This document shows positions 46,334-54,852 of a stretch of DNA of 64,000 nt, piece after piece. Below the pieces are notes generated by a model. That model was not told the DNA's origin, searched no databases, and saw nothing but the letters and a program-made list of their open reading frames with translations. A program made the translations under genes and the position numbers. Source of the DNA: Kushneria aurantia DSM 21353 (GTDB lineage: Bacteria > Pseudomonadota > Gammaproteobacteria > Pseudomonadales > Halomonadaceae); assembly GCF_000382245.1 (NCBI RefSeq), contig NZ_KB907862.1, forward strand, positions 248,001 through 312,000, read 5' to 3'. Within the stretch, counting starts at the first letter, position 1. Each line of letters begins with the position of its first letter.

Positions 46334-47657
46334 GTACTGGATGCCGCTTTGCATGGTAGCACTGCTGTTCACGGGGATACTGGTCGGTTATCCAGTCGCG
46401 TTAGTGCTGGGCGGAACTTCGGCGATCTTCCTGTTGATATCCGACCTGCCCATGGCCTTTGCCAATTTGATGCTGACCCGGGTTTACGCCAATGGTCTGA
46501 ACAACTGGCTATATATCGCCATTCCCATGTTCATCATGATGGGGTTGTTGCTGGAACGCACTGGGCTCGCTCGGGATGCTTTCGGAGTAAGTGAGCGATT
46601 ACTTCGGAAGTTGCCCGGTCACCTGGCGCTAACGGTTCTGTTCATTGGCGGCTTGATGGCGGCCACCACCGGTGTGGTGGGGGCCTCGGTGGTGCTGCTG
46701 GCGGTACTCGCCTTGCCGCGTATGCTCGATGCCGGCTACTCACCGGCTGCGACATCGGGGTTGATCTCGGCCTCCGGCACCCTGGCGATATTGATGCCGC
46801 CCTCGGTCATGCTGATCATCTTGTCGAGTTTGGTGTCGGTGCCGGTTGGCCATTTGTTTCGCGCGGCGCTGGTACCCAGTGCGTTGCTGCTGCTGTTTTA
46901 CATGTTCTACTCCTTGGGCCTTGCCTTGTGGGCAAAGCGCACGACGGCCTCGGCGTCGCCAGGTATCGCGGCCCCCGCCACCGAACAACGCCGCCTGTGG
47001 CGTGATGCTCTAGCGCTCTTTCCCTTCTTGGTACTGATTCCCATCGTGCTTGGCACCATCGTGTATGGGGTGGCTACCCCGACCGAAGCCAGTGGGGTTG
47101 GGGTACTGGCGGTGCTTGTGTTCGCCGGATTGATGGGCAAGACCGATGCTACCTCGGTCATGGAAGCGGCTCGCGAGACGGTGGTGTCTACCGCCATGAT
47201 CATGATGCTGGTGATCGCGGCCACCTGCTTTTCACTCATCTTCAAAGGTGGTGGCGGTGATGGCTTGATACGTGCAAGCCTGGAGCTTCTGGGCGGCGGC
47301 AGCTGGAGCGTGCTGTTGCTGATTCTACTGCTGGTCTTCTTGCTGGGGTTCTTCCTGGACTGGCTCGAGATCTCGCTGATCCTGATGCCCATCTTCGTGC
47401 CCATCGTCACCGGCCTCGATCTGGCCAACGGACTCAGCGGCGCATCGCTACTGGTGTGGTTTGCCATTTTGTTCGCCATCAATTTGCAAACCTCCTTTCT
47501 CACCCCGCCCTTTGGTGTGTCGCTTTTCTACTTGAAAGGGGCCGTGGGCGAGCGGGTGGCCACCCTCGACATTTACCGGGGCGTGCTGCCCTTCATCGCC
47601 ATTCAGCTCTTGGTACTTCTAATGATCCTGCTCTTTCCGGAGCTTTTGATGCTGTAA
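46326..47657 (+). CDS. TRAP transporter large permease DctM (iac operon)
   Basis: The 443-residue, about 12-helix translocating subunit has family blocks FIMMGLLLERTGLARDAFG, ATTGVVGASVVLLAVLALPRM and SASGTLAILMPPSVMLIIL, then LTPPFGVSLFYLKG. The second-half length and the FLDWLEISLILMPIFVPI motif put it in the larger DctM type. Partner DctP follows after 42 bases, completing a full system, unlike the left-end dctQM. Confidence 0.92.
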   Translation: MLEYWMPLCMVALLFTGILVGYPVALVLGGTSAIFLLISDLPMAFANLMLTRVYANGLNNWLYIAIPMFIMMGLLLERTGLARDAFGVSERLLRKLPGHLALTVLFIGGLMAATTGVVGASVVLLAVLALPRMLDAGYSPAATSGLISASGTLAILMPPSVMLIILSSLVSVPVGHLFRAALVPSALLLLFYMFYSLGLALWAKRTTASASPGIAAPATEQRRLWRDALALFPFLVLIPIVLGTIVYGVATPTEASGVGVLAVLVFAGLMGKTDATSVMEAARETVVSTAMIMMLVIAATCFSLIFKGGGGDGLIRASLELLGGGSWSVLLLILLLVFLLGFFLDWLEISLILMPIFVPIVTGLDLANGLSGASLLVWFAILFAINLQTSFLTPPFGVSLFYLKGAVGERVATLDIYRGVLPFIAIQLLVLLMILLFPELLML

Positions 47658-47699
47658 GGCGTTCCGTGTCAATCACCACCTTCTAAAGGAGTTGAGAGT

Positions 47700-48728
47700 A
47701 TGACGTTTTCTTTCAAAAAGACCCTCTTTGGCGCTGGCGCGACGCTACTGGCCTCGAGCGCCATGGCGCAAACCCTGACGCTGCAATCGGCGTTTCCTTT
47801 CAGCCTGGAGGTGATCGACGACTCGATCCACCGCTTCGCTGACGATGTCGCCACGGTGACCAATGGTGAGCTCACTTTCACCCCCTATGATGCGGGGGCT
47901 TTTTCGCCGCCTTTCGAGATTCTGGAAAACGTGGGTAATGGTAGCCTGGACGCCGGTTGGTCGGCGGCCAGCTACTGGGCCGGTCAAATTCCCGCCGCAG
48001 CGCTTTTCCAGAGTATTCCCTTTGGCCCCGATGTGCCCAAGTATCTCGCTTGGCTGTATGGCGGCGGCGGGCTTGAGCTATGGCAGGGGCTTTACGAGCC
48101 CTACAACGTCGTGCCGATTCCCTGCGGCAGCATGGTCTCGGAGGCGGGCGGCTGGTTCACTGAGGAGGTGACCAGCGTCGACGACCTGCAAGGGCTGAGC
48201 ATGCGCATCAGCGGCCTGGGTGGCGAGGTGATGCGCGAGTTGGGTGTCTCACCGGTGTCGATTCCTGCTGGCGAGACCTTCCTTGGATTGGATACCGGCC
48301 GGATTGGCGCGGCAGAGCTTAGCTTTCCCACCATCGATACCAGCGCTGGCTTCTATGAAGTGGCCAAGCACTACTACTTCCCCGGCTGGCATCAACCCGG
48401 CAGCCTCAACGAGCTTTTGATCAATGCCGATGTTTGGGCGGGGCTTGACGAGAGCCAGCAACTGGCTGTGCGTAACGCTTGTAGCGACTTGAGCATTCAC
48501 ATGTATGCCCATGACATGCAGGCGCAATCTGCGGCGCTCGATACGTTTCGCGAGGCCGGGGTGAGCGTGGAGCGCTTCCCTGACGAGGTGCTCACGGCCC
48601 TCAAGAATGCCACCGCCGACGTCCTGGACAATGCCGCGCAAGCCGATGCGGACGTTGCCGAGGTGCTTCAGTCGTACCGGGACTTTAGCGGGCGTTATGA
48701 CGAGTACCGCGAGCTCACTACGTTTTAA
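47700..48728 (+). CDS. TRAP transporter substrate-binding protein DctP (iac operon)
   Basis: Periplasmic solute receptor of 342 residues with an N-terminal signal peptide (TLFGAGATLLASSAMA). DctP features include VSDDL-type start LTLQSAFPFSLEV, the MRISGLGGEVMRELGVSPVS segment with the conserved carboxylate-binding Arg region and LPS-type TFLGLDTGRIGAAELSFPT. An AAAGGAG ribosome site precedes the ATG. The sequence class resembles the FcbT1/2,3-diketogulonate-type TRAP receptors for aromatic or sugar-type acids more than C4-dicarboxylate DctP, which is compatible with an indole-acetic-acid ligand (inference). Confidence 0.85.
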   Translation: MTFSFKKTLFGAGATLLASSAMAQTLTLQSAFPFSLEVIDDSIHRFADDVATVTNGELTFTPYDAGAFSPPFEILENVGNGSLDAGWSAASYWAGQIPAAALFQSIPFGPDVPKYLAWLYGGGGLELWQGLYEPYNVVPIPCGSMVSEAGGWFTEEVTSVDDLQGLSMRISGLGGEVMRELGVSPVSIPAGETFLGLDTGRIGAAELSFPTIDTSAGFYEVAKHYYFPGWHQPGSLNELLINADVWAGLDESQQLAVRNACSDLSIHMYAHDMQAQSAALDTFREAGVSVERFPDEVLTALKNATADVLDNAAQADADVAEVLQSYRDFSGRYDEYRELTTF

Positions 48729-48794
48729 GCAAGGATCCGGGGCGCTCGATGGGTGCCCACGGCCATTATCAAACCAGCCAGCGCGAGGATCGCG

Positions 48795-48986
48795 ATGCCT
48801 ACCGTTCACGTTTACATGATGTCGGGCAGGACACAGCAACAAAAAGAGGCGCTGATCAGCGAGGTCACCGATGCCGTAGTGTCGTCGTTGAGCGCACCCA
48901 AAGAGAACGTCCGGGTCATCATCAGTGAAGTACCCAAAAGCGAGTATGGAATTGGCGGTGTCACGGGGGAGAAGTTGGGACGCTAG
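48795..48986 (+). CDS. 4-oxalocrotonate tautomerase-like protein
   Basis: A 63-residue tautomerase. After removal of the start Met the catalytic Pro1 is exposed (MPTVHVYMMSGRTQQQKEAL), followed by family positions IISEVPKSEYGIGG. Members interconvert enol and keto acids or related small molecules. It sits between dctP and iacG and is not part of the canonical iac set as I know it. Possible role: tautomerising a ring-opened or oxindole/indoxyl intermediate (inference). Confidence 0.8.
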   Translation: MPTVHVYMMSGRTQQQKEALISEVTDAVVSSLSAPKENVRVIISEVPKSEYGIGGVTGEKLGR

Positions 48987-49009
48987 CCAACCGATTAGTG
49001 AGGTGAACC

Positions 49010-49939
49010 ATGAGTATCGATACGCGAGATTTCAGAAATGCCCTGGGAAAATTTGCCACCGGCGTTACCGTCATCACCACCCGGGATGCCCAGGGAGAGC
49101 AGTATGGTGTCACGGTCAGTAGCTTCAATGCCGTTTCCATGGATCCGCCGCTGATCCTTTGGAGCATCGATAAAAGCGCCTATAGCAAGGATGCTTACTG
49201 CGAGGCGGAGTATTTCATTGTCAACGTGCTCGGCAGCGACCAGGTGCCGATTTCCAACCGTTTTGCTCAGCGTGGCGAGAACAAATTCAAGGACATCGAT
49301 ACCCGGGAAGGGTTGGGGGGAAGCGCACGCATTCAGGGGGCCGTGGCTCACTTCGAGTGCAGAACCTGGCAGGTTTATGAGGGCGGCGATCACTTCATCA
49401 TCGTTGGCGAGGTGTTGGAATACGGCTACCGGAATGGCCAGGGGGCGCTGGTTTTCCATGGCGGGCGCTATGCCCTGCCTGAAGCCCACCCGATGACCCT
49501 GCCTCAGGATGACAGCCACACCGGCGAGGGCGTACTTGGGCAACACTTCGTTTACCTCTTGCGCCAGTCGCTGGTGGCCTACCGCCAAGGGTTCTACCCA
49601 CGGCTTTTCCACCTTGGAGTCGACGACAAGGAGTGGCGGCTTATGACGTTGTTGCTCGATCGCGGCACGCAGCCGCGCGACAAGGTCGTGCAGGTGGTGG
49701 CCCAGCCCCTGAAAGACTTCGAGGACACCCTGGGCGGACTTTGCCAACGTGGTCTCGTCGTCGAGAAGGACAGCGAGCCCATGCTTGACCTGACGCCCCA
49801 GGGCGCCGAGCTCGCCAACAAGCTGCTCGCCATGGCGCGAGATTACGAGCAGAAAGTGTTCGAAAAGATCAGCGATGACGAAGTACGCCATATGAAATCG
49901 GGGCTTTTGCATGTGATCGAGGAGCTCGGCGCGGATTGA
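49010..49939 (+). CDS. iacG: Flavin reductase with C-terminal MarR-like domain (IacG)
   Basis: The 309-residue protein has an N-terminal flavin-reductase domain (about 1-165; LGKFATGVTVITTRD, GVTVSSFNAVSMDPPLILW) fused to a MarR-like helical domain (about 185-305; LLRQSLVAYRQGFYPRL, LDRGTQPRDKVVQVVAQPLK, LVEKDSEP-type wing VEKDSEPMLDLTPQGAELA). This is the architecture of the C1 reductase of Acinetobacter 4-hydroxyphenylacetate hydroxylase, where the MarR-like domain binds the substrate and stimulates flavin reduction. It supplies FADH2/FMNH2 to IacA. A ligand (IAA)-gated reductase is therefore plausible here (inference). Confidence 0.87.
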   Translation: MSIDTRDFRNALGKFATGVTVITTRDAQGEQYGVTVSSFNAVSMDPPLILWSIDKSAYSKDAYCEAEYFIVNVLGSDQVPISNRFAQRGENKFKDIDTREGLGGSARIQGAVAHFECRTWQVYEGGDHFIIVGEVLEYGYRNGQGALVFHGGRYALPEAHPMTLPQDDSHTGEGVLGQHFVYLLRQSLVAYRQGFYPRLFHLGVDDKEWRLMTLLLDRGTQPRDKVVQVVAQPLKDFEDTLGGLCQRGLVVEKDSEPMLDLTPQGAELANKLLAMARDYEQKVFEKISDDEVRHMKSGLLHVIEELGAD

Positions 49940-49990
49940 GCGCCCACCTCAGGTATCGATCACCTCACGACGGAAGAAGGAGACCCGCGC

Positions 49991-50557
49991 ATGAGTGAGG
50001 TAACGGCAAGCGACTTTCAAGCGCTTTTGGCGCGTGTGGATAAACTCGAAGCTGAAGCAGAGATTCGGCGACTTCAGACGCGCTACATGTTCCTTTGCGA
50101 TACGCCCCTGCCCGAATATGGCGTCAAGGACGATGCCGAGCGCATCGACCATATCATGGCGCTCTACAGCAACGACGCCATCTGGGAGGGGGTGGGTGAA
50201 TACTACGATGGCCAGTTTGGTCGGCTTGAAGGGGCCGATGCCATACGCCGCCATTTCGAAAAGTTTTGGGGGGATAAGAAAGACCCCGAGCTGTTACTCA
50301 ATGTTCATTACCTGACGGCTGAGCAGATCCATGTGGAGGGTGACACGGCCACCGGTCAATGGGTCCACTGCCAGCCCTGGATTTTCTCGGACGGTAGCTC
50401 GCTTTTGCGTTCGTCGCGATTGAACAATACCTTCGCCAAACAGCTCGACGGCCGCTGGCTGATCACCCGGACACGCACGGAAAACGTCTTCGTTGCCCCC
50501 TTGAAAGAGGGCTGGGCCACGGAATTTTCTACGGCCTCGGTTTTGATGAAGCCTTGA
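49991..50557 (+). CDS. iacI: SnoaL/NTF2-like protein (IacI)
   Basis: The 188-residue protein has an NTF2-like (SnoaL_4) fold pattern: LEAEAEIRRLQTRYMFLCDT, IDHIMALYSNDAIWEGVGEY, a central HYLTAEQIHVEGDTATGQW and a C-terminal WLITRTRTENVFVAPLKEGW. In known clusters IacI is a similar small protein of unclear role. The ATG is preceded by GAAGGAG. It is part of the operon, 51 bases after iacG. Confidence 0.78.
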   Translation: MSEVTASDFQALLARVDKLEAEAEIRRLQTRYMFLCDTPLPEYGVKDDAERIDHIMALYSNDAIWEGVGEYYDGQFGRLEGADAIRRHFEKFWGDKKDPELLLNVHYLTAEQIHVEGDTATGQWVHCQPWIFSDGSSLLRSSRLNNTFAKQLDGRWLITRTRTENVFVAPLKEGWATEFSTASVLMKP

Positions 50558-50568
50558 GGTAGTTGCTC

Positions 50569-51588
50569 ATGTCGTCACCTATCGCAGCGTTACGCATTGC
50601 CATTATAGGGGCGGGTGCCATTGGCACCGCCCTGGCGGCTCTTCTGGCCGAGGCCGGTTGTCAGGTCAGCGTGCTTGCCCGGGGTGAAACGCTTTTCGCC
50701 ATTAAAACGCGGGGCATACGGCTTAGCGACATGCAGGGTGAGCATGCTGCCAGGGTCAAGGTATCCGATAACTGTGCCGAGCTTGGCGTACATGACATCG
50801 TGCTGCTTTGTACCAAGTCTCAGGCGTTACCCTCGCTATTGCCGCAACTCAGGCCGCTGTTCGATGCCCATACCTGCCTGGTCCCCATGGTCAACGGCAC
50901 ACCCTGGTGGCTATTCATGGGGCAGCTGTCCGAGGCCTGGCCTGATCATATCGATGCCGTCGATCCCGGCGGCAAGCTGGTTACTTGCCTACCCGCCGAG
51001 ACGATCGTCGGCTGCGTGGTATACATCTCCGCGCAGGTGCTCTCACCAGGCTCGGCACGTTCGAAGACTCCGCATCAGCTGATCCTCGGAGAGATCACTG
51101 CGTTGCCTGCCAAACGCGTGCAACGCTTGATGGCACTGATTGAATGGTTGGGCGTCGCCGGCATTGAGACGCGCCATACGCCGCGCATCCGTGATGCGGT
51201 GTGGAGCAAAATCGCCGCCAATTTGACCTCCAACCCACTGTCGGTGATCACCAATGCCAGTCTCGACACCCTTTATGGGAGTCCCTTGCTCGAAAAAGTG
51301 GTGGAGGGGCTGTTCGAAGAGACGCGCCTGATCGCCAACGCTTATGGCAGCCAACTAGAGCTGGATTTGGCCGAGCTTCGCAAATTGGGGGCGGGCATGG
51401 CCGGGGTCAAGACCTCCATGCTGCAGGATTTCCAGCAGGCCAAGGAGCTGGAGCTTGCCGCCATCGTCGAAGGGGTGATCGAACTCGCCCAACGCAAGGA
51501 AATTGCCGTTCCCACCATCAGCACCATCTATTCACTCACCCACTACCTCGAGAACGCCGCGTATTGCGCCAACGAGCCTACATCCTGA
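50569..51588 (+). CDS. Ketopantoate-reductase-like dehydrogenase, first copy
   Basis: NAD(P)-dependent reductase of the ApbA/PanE family. The 339 residues start with the Rossmann motif IAIIGAGAIGTALAALLAEAG, then VLLCTKSQA, LVPMVNGTPWW (family catalytic Asn region), VKTSMLQDFQQAKELE (the Ser-Met-xx-D motif), and AANLTSNPLSV. It sits in a catabolic operon with a class II aldolase and a second copy, so a 2-hydroxy/2-oxo acid, not ketopantoate, is the likely substrate. The ATG at 50569 was chosen over an upstream TTG. Confidence 0.8.
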   Translation: MSSPIAALRIAIIGAGAIGTALAALLAEAGCQVSVLARGETLFAIKTRGIRLSDMQGEHAARVKVSDNCAELGVHDIVLLCTKSQALPSLLPQLRPLFDAHTCLVPMVNGTPWWLFMGQLSEAWPDHIDAVDPGGKLVTCLPAETIVGCVVYISAQVLSPGSARSKTPHQLILGEITALPAKRVQRLMALIEWLGVAGIETRHTPRIRDAVWSKIAANLTSNPLSVITNASLDTLYGSPLLEKVVEGLFEETRLIANAYGSQLELDLAELRKLGAGMAGVKTSMLQDFQQAKELELAAIVEGVIELAQRKEIAVPTISTIYSLTHYLENAAYCANEPTS

Positions 51589-51603
51589 CAGGAGATTGTC
51601 CCA

Positions 51604-52386
51604 ATGAACATACAACCCATTGCCATGCCCGATACCATCGAAAAGCCCGTCCACTGCAGCGATACGGAGTGGGAGCAGCGGGTGAAACTGGCCTACTGCT
51701 ACCACCTGGTCGATTTTTTCGGTTGGACCGAAACCATTTTCAACCATATCTCTGCACGGGTACCCGGTAGCGATGGCCACTACCTGGTCAACCCTTTCGG
51801 GCTCAACTATACCGAGGTAACGCCGCTTAACTTGCTCAAGGTCGACCTGGAAGGCCACAAGGTCCAGGAGTCACACTATGAGGCCAACCCGGCGGGCTTT
51901 GCGTTGCATAGTGCCGTGCATGGAGCTCGCGACGATATCCATTGTATGTTGCATACTCATACAGTCCCGGTTTCCGCCGTAGTGCAAAAAAAACGTGGCT
52001 TCAGTCACCACGATTTCTATGGTGCACAGCTCTACGGTCGTGTGGCTTACCACGAATTCGAAGGTATCACGCTGTTTGCCGACGAGAAGTCACGCATGCT
52101 CGACAACATGGGCGATAAGCACATTTTAGTATTGCGTAACCACGGCATTGCGGTAGGTGAGTCCAGCATCGAAAAAGCAATTTTCTTGCTTTGGACCGTA
52201 CAACGTGCCGCCGAAAACCAGTGTGCAGCAGGCGCCCTGGGAGGCGAGGACGTGGAGATTGAAACAAGCATTAGCCAAAAATGCGCAAGCCTGACGGAAA
52301 AACTCATTCGTGAAAGCGGCTTTGCGAACGAATTTTTTACTGCTATGGTGCGCAAAATGAAAGATGAGCGTTCCCTGCCTTTCTAG
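51604..52386 (+). CDS. Class II aldolase/adducin-domain protein
   Basis: The 260-residue protein has the fuculose-aldolase fold: TIFNHISARVPGSDGHYLVN, HCMLHTHTVPV with two zinc-binding His residues, and LRNHGIAVGESSIEKAIFLL with the third His. Members cleave or decarboxylate hydroxy acids and sugar phosphates. The length and C-terminus (EFFTAMVRKMKDE) match the adducin-like class that acts on non-sugar substrates. It lies between two ketopantoate-reductase-like genes with 15- and 7-base gaps, so the three act as a module; the substrate is unknown. Confidence 0.82.
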   Translation: MNIQPIAMPDTIEKPVHCSDTEWEQRVKLAYCYHLVDFFGWTETIFNHISARVPGSDGHYLVNPFGLNYTEVTPLNLLKVDLEGHKVQESHYEANPAGFALHSAVHGARDDIHCMLHTHTVPVSAVVQKKRGFSHHDFYGAQLYGRVAYHEFEGITLFADEKSRMLDNMGDKHILVLRNHGIAVGESSIEKAIFLLWTVQRAAENQCAAGALGGEDVEIETSISQKCASLTEKLIRESGFANEFFTAMVRKMKDERSLPF

Positions 52387-52393
52387 GCAAGTT

Positions 52394-53323
52394 ATGAAAA
52401 CTATCATTATTGGCGCCGGTGCCATGGGTTGCTTGTTTGCCGCTCGGCTCTCGCTAAGCGGTAATCAGGTGAATTTGATCGATATCGATCCAGAAGTACT
52501 GTTGGCGATTCGGTCCCATGGTATCAGGCTGAACATGGAGAACAGCGAAAAGGAGCAGGTCTATGTTCCTGTGCATTCAGCCGATCAGCTGAGTGAGCAC
52601 TTCGACCTTGTTCTGGTATTGACCAAAGGCGGAGCCACCGAAGGTGCTATCAAGGCCGCCCGTCATCTGATTGCCGCTGATACGCGAGTATTGACCCTGC
52701 AAAATGGTCTGGGCAATGCCGATGTTTTGGCCAAGTTTATCGATCCTGCCACAATACTGCACGGGGTTACTACTCTTGCGGCTGATCTCGAGGCTCCAGG
52801 GGTTATACAGTGTAAAGGCCAGGGCGATCTTCATTGGTGGTCCTATGACGGCCAGTATGATCCCTTTATGGCAAAGCTTCATGACACTTTCCTCGTGGCG
52901 GGATTGTCCAGCGTGCTAAACCCCGATGTCGCGGAATATATCTGGGAGAAAGCCGCTTTTAATGCCGCTCTCAATGGCCTTTGTACGTTACTCGACAAGA
53001 AAGTTGGAGAGGTGGGTAATCAGGAACGTGGCCAGCGCCTGATCGAAAATATAGTTGTCGAATGTGGCAAAGTGGCCAGACATTCGGGCGCCATGTTCGA
53101 TCAAAAAAAAGTGCTCAAAAATATCGAGCATGCTATTCGTTACCAAGCGCAGCATATCCCTTCCATGTTACAAGATCGCAGGGCAGGCCATGCATCGGAA
53201 GTTATCCTACTGCATGAATCCATAGTGCGCCTTTCCAAGCAGCATGATCTGCGAACACCAGTTCTCGAAACTCTTTGCGACCTGCTTATATTGGGTGAAC
53301 CCGACAGCTATCGCGTCGAATAA
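52394..53323 (+). CDS. Ketopantoate-reductase-like dehydrogenase, second copy
   Basis: The 309-residue NAD(P)-dependent reductase begins TIIIGAGAMGCLFAARLSLSG and has VLVLTKGGATEGA, TLQNGLGNADVL (catalytic-Asn region), WEKAAFNAALNGLCTLL (catalytic Lys) and HIPSMLQDRRAGHASE (Ser-Met-xx-D). It is only distantly similar to the first copy in the same operon and noticeably more AT-rich. The start at 52394 overlaps nothing but is only seven bases from the aldolase stop. Last gene of the 13.8-kb operon. Confidence 0.82.
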   Translation: MKTIIIGAGAMGCLFAARLSLSGNQVNLIDIDPEVLLAIRSHGIRLNMENSEKEQVYVPVHSADQLSEHFDLVLVLTKGGATEGAIKAARHLIAADTRVLTLQNGLGNADVLAKFIDPATILHGVTTLAADLEAPGVIQCKGQGDLHWWSYDGQYDPFMAKLHDTFLVAGLSSVLNPDVAEYIWEKAAFNAALNGLCTLLDKKVGEVGNQERGQRLIENIVVECGKVARHSGAMFDQKKVLKNIEHAIRYQAQHIPSMLQDRRAGHASEVILLHESIVRLSKQHDLRTPVLETLCDLLILGEPDSYRVE

Positions 53324-53639
53324 AGAGTAGTGCTGGCTCAAGTGTAGATAAATCTTTGGTGACAGGTCTCCTGCAGAATGATGAACAGCAGGCCGGCATT
53401 GCCATATGGCCATGTGTTGTAAACGTAGATACCAAAGATCGAGGTGTCCTGTTTTCGCGTGGAAATTAGTGTCTCAGCCTGGTTTTTCTTATATCTGAAC
53501 TTTGGTGCGGTGTGTATGTCCGGGCTTAGCTTAAAGCTCAAGACCTTGATTTTTGAATAATCATGATAATCGTCCAGTAAAAACCCACCGATTACGGTGG
53601 GTATATATAATACCGAATAATGAGCCAATAAAGCATGCT
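53324..53639. other. Intergenic gap with porin terminator
   Basis: 316 bases between the convergent ketopantoate-reductase-like and porin genes. It is AT-rich. Only the terminator at 53577-53602 is clear. A possible 96-codon minus-strand reading frame (53338-53628) starts at TTG without a ribosome site and runs over that terminator, so I do not count it as a gene. Confidence 0.6.
53577..53602 (-). terminator. Intrinsic terminator of the dctP-porin unit
   Basis: On the minus strand CCCACCG and CGGTGGG pair (7 bp, loop TAAT) followed by TTTTTA, 38 bases past the porin stop. Confidence 0.75.
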
Positions 53640-54809
53640 TTAGAAGGTATAACGCACCATGCCTTGTAAACGAGTAATATCGTTGCTTTCACCAGAAGGT
53701 TGTTCTGCGCGATGATGACCAACCTCTATTCCATAGGAAATTGGCTCTATGGGCGACCATATGTAGTTGAGAAAAACACTGTCATAACGATCATAGCCAT
53801 AGATATTGGGCGGAGCTGGATTCAATTCTGCCGTATCGTCCATGTCAGCCTGGACCATGGCATAGGAGAGGTTGAATGCACCAGTACCGGCCGGAATACT
53901 GATGCCAGTGGTAGCAGAGGTGGCTTTGATTGTTTCGACTTTGCCATCAGCTTTGACATAACCTGCGCCGCCCGGATTGAAGAATAGATAACCTCCGATG
54001 CCATCCCCGTGTGCCACCGCACCTCTTAACTTTATCCCGGTACCAAAGCGATATGAAGCACTTGCATTTATCCCCCAGCCAAAAGCGTAGTCGTCTTCAT
54101 TGCTGACTTCATAACCTACTTCACGTCCAAGACCCCCGAATTCATAGGTAAAAGCATCCACGCTTTGTGTATAGCGTAGTGTAAAGTTGGGAACGCGACT
54201 CTGATTAACCCCAGAGGTACCGCTCAGAATACCTTCGCCTACGCTAAAGCCATCCGGATCCTCCAGCGCTGCCGAGAAGCCATTCAAAGTGTAACGAATC
54301 TGGGCCAGTCGACCGGGGTTAGGTCTACCTACTGGGCCAGTAAAATCTATAGTTTTTGTCAACCCCACAAAGCCGGAAAAGTTTGTCCATGTCTGGCCGG
54401 CAAGTATACCGTTCCACTCTCCGTAAGCATGGCGCAGACGGAATCCTGGCCCTCCATTTTCGTGAAAATCACCCTCGATAACGACTCTTATTGGTCCGTT
54501 TTTTGTTGGTGTCGCTGATAGCAATCCTATACGACTGGTATAAGCACCCATATCGAAATCGCCGTCTGACCCTTCCACATCTCTTGGGCGAATATCAAAA
54601 AAGGGTGTGAAACCACTGGCAGCATACATGTCCGGGCCATCAGTATAAGCTGCGTCAAGCTGGGCAAAGCCGTAAATGCTGACTTCGCTATCTCCCACAT
54701 CCAACTCCAGAGCTTGAGCGGCGGTTGAAAGCCCTAGACATGCCAAAGGCAGCATTATTTTCGATGCGTATCCTGATGACCTGCTTGTTGTTTTTACATT
54801 AATAGTCAT
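53640..54809 (-). CDS. DcaP-type outer-membrane porin
   Basis: The 389-residue protein starts with a signal peptide (MLPLACLGLSTAAQA, after a longer polar N-tail) and ends with the aromatic Phe typical of outer-membrane beta-barrels (LQGMVRYTF). Features EVSIYGFAQLDAAYTDG, SRIGLLSATPTKNGPIRVVI, RLRHAYGEWNGILAGQTWTN and FTGPVGRPN match the DcaP family, channels for dicarboxylates and other acids. It is cotranscribed with the dctP gene upstream (43-base gap), suggesting that both serve uptake of the same acid. Confidence 0.85.
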   Translation of the reverse strand: MTINVKTTSRSSGYASKIMLPLACLGLSTAAQALELDVGDSEVSIYGFAQLDAAYTDGPDMYAASGFTPFFDIRPRDVEGSDGDFDMGAYTSRIGLLSATPTKNGPIRVVIEGDFHENGGPGFRLRHAYGEWNGILAGQTWTNFSGFVGLTKTIDFTGPVGRPNPGRLAQIRYTLNGFSAALEDPDGFSVGEGILSGTSGVNQSRVPNFTLRYTQSVDAFTYEFGGLGREVGYEVSNEDDYAFGWGINASASYRFGTGIKLRGAVAHGDGIGGYLFFNPGGAGYVKADGKVETIKATSATTGISIPAGTGAFNLSYAMVQADMDDTAELNPAPPNIYGYDRYDSVFLNYIWSPIEPISYGIEVGHHRAEQPSGESNDITRLQGMVRYTF

Positions 54810-54852
54810 TTGATTGTCCTATTGTTTTTGTGAATGTAGGCGCGGTGACAGG

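Noticed and set aside
49906..49918. Fourth island box (TTTTGCATGTGAT)
   Set aside because: It has an inserted base and lies inside the iacG coding region, not in a control region.
53338..53628. 96-codon minus-strand frame between ketopantoate-reductase-like and porin genes
   Set aside because: Starts at TTG without ribosome site and overlaps the porin terminator; no recognisable domain.
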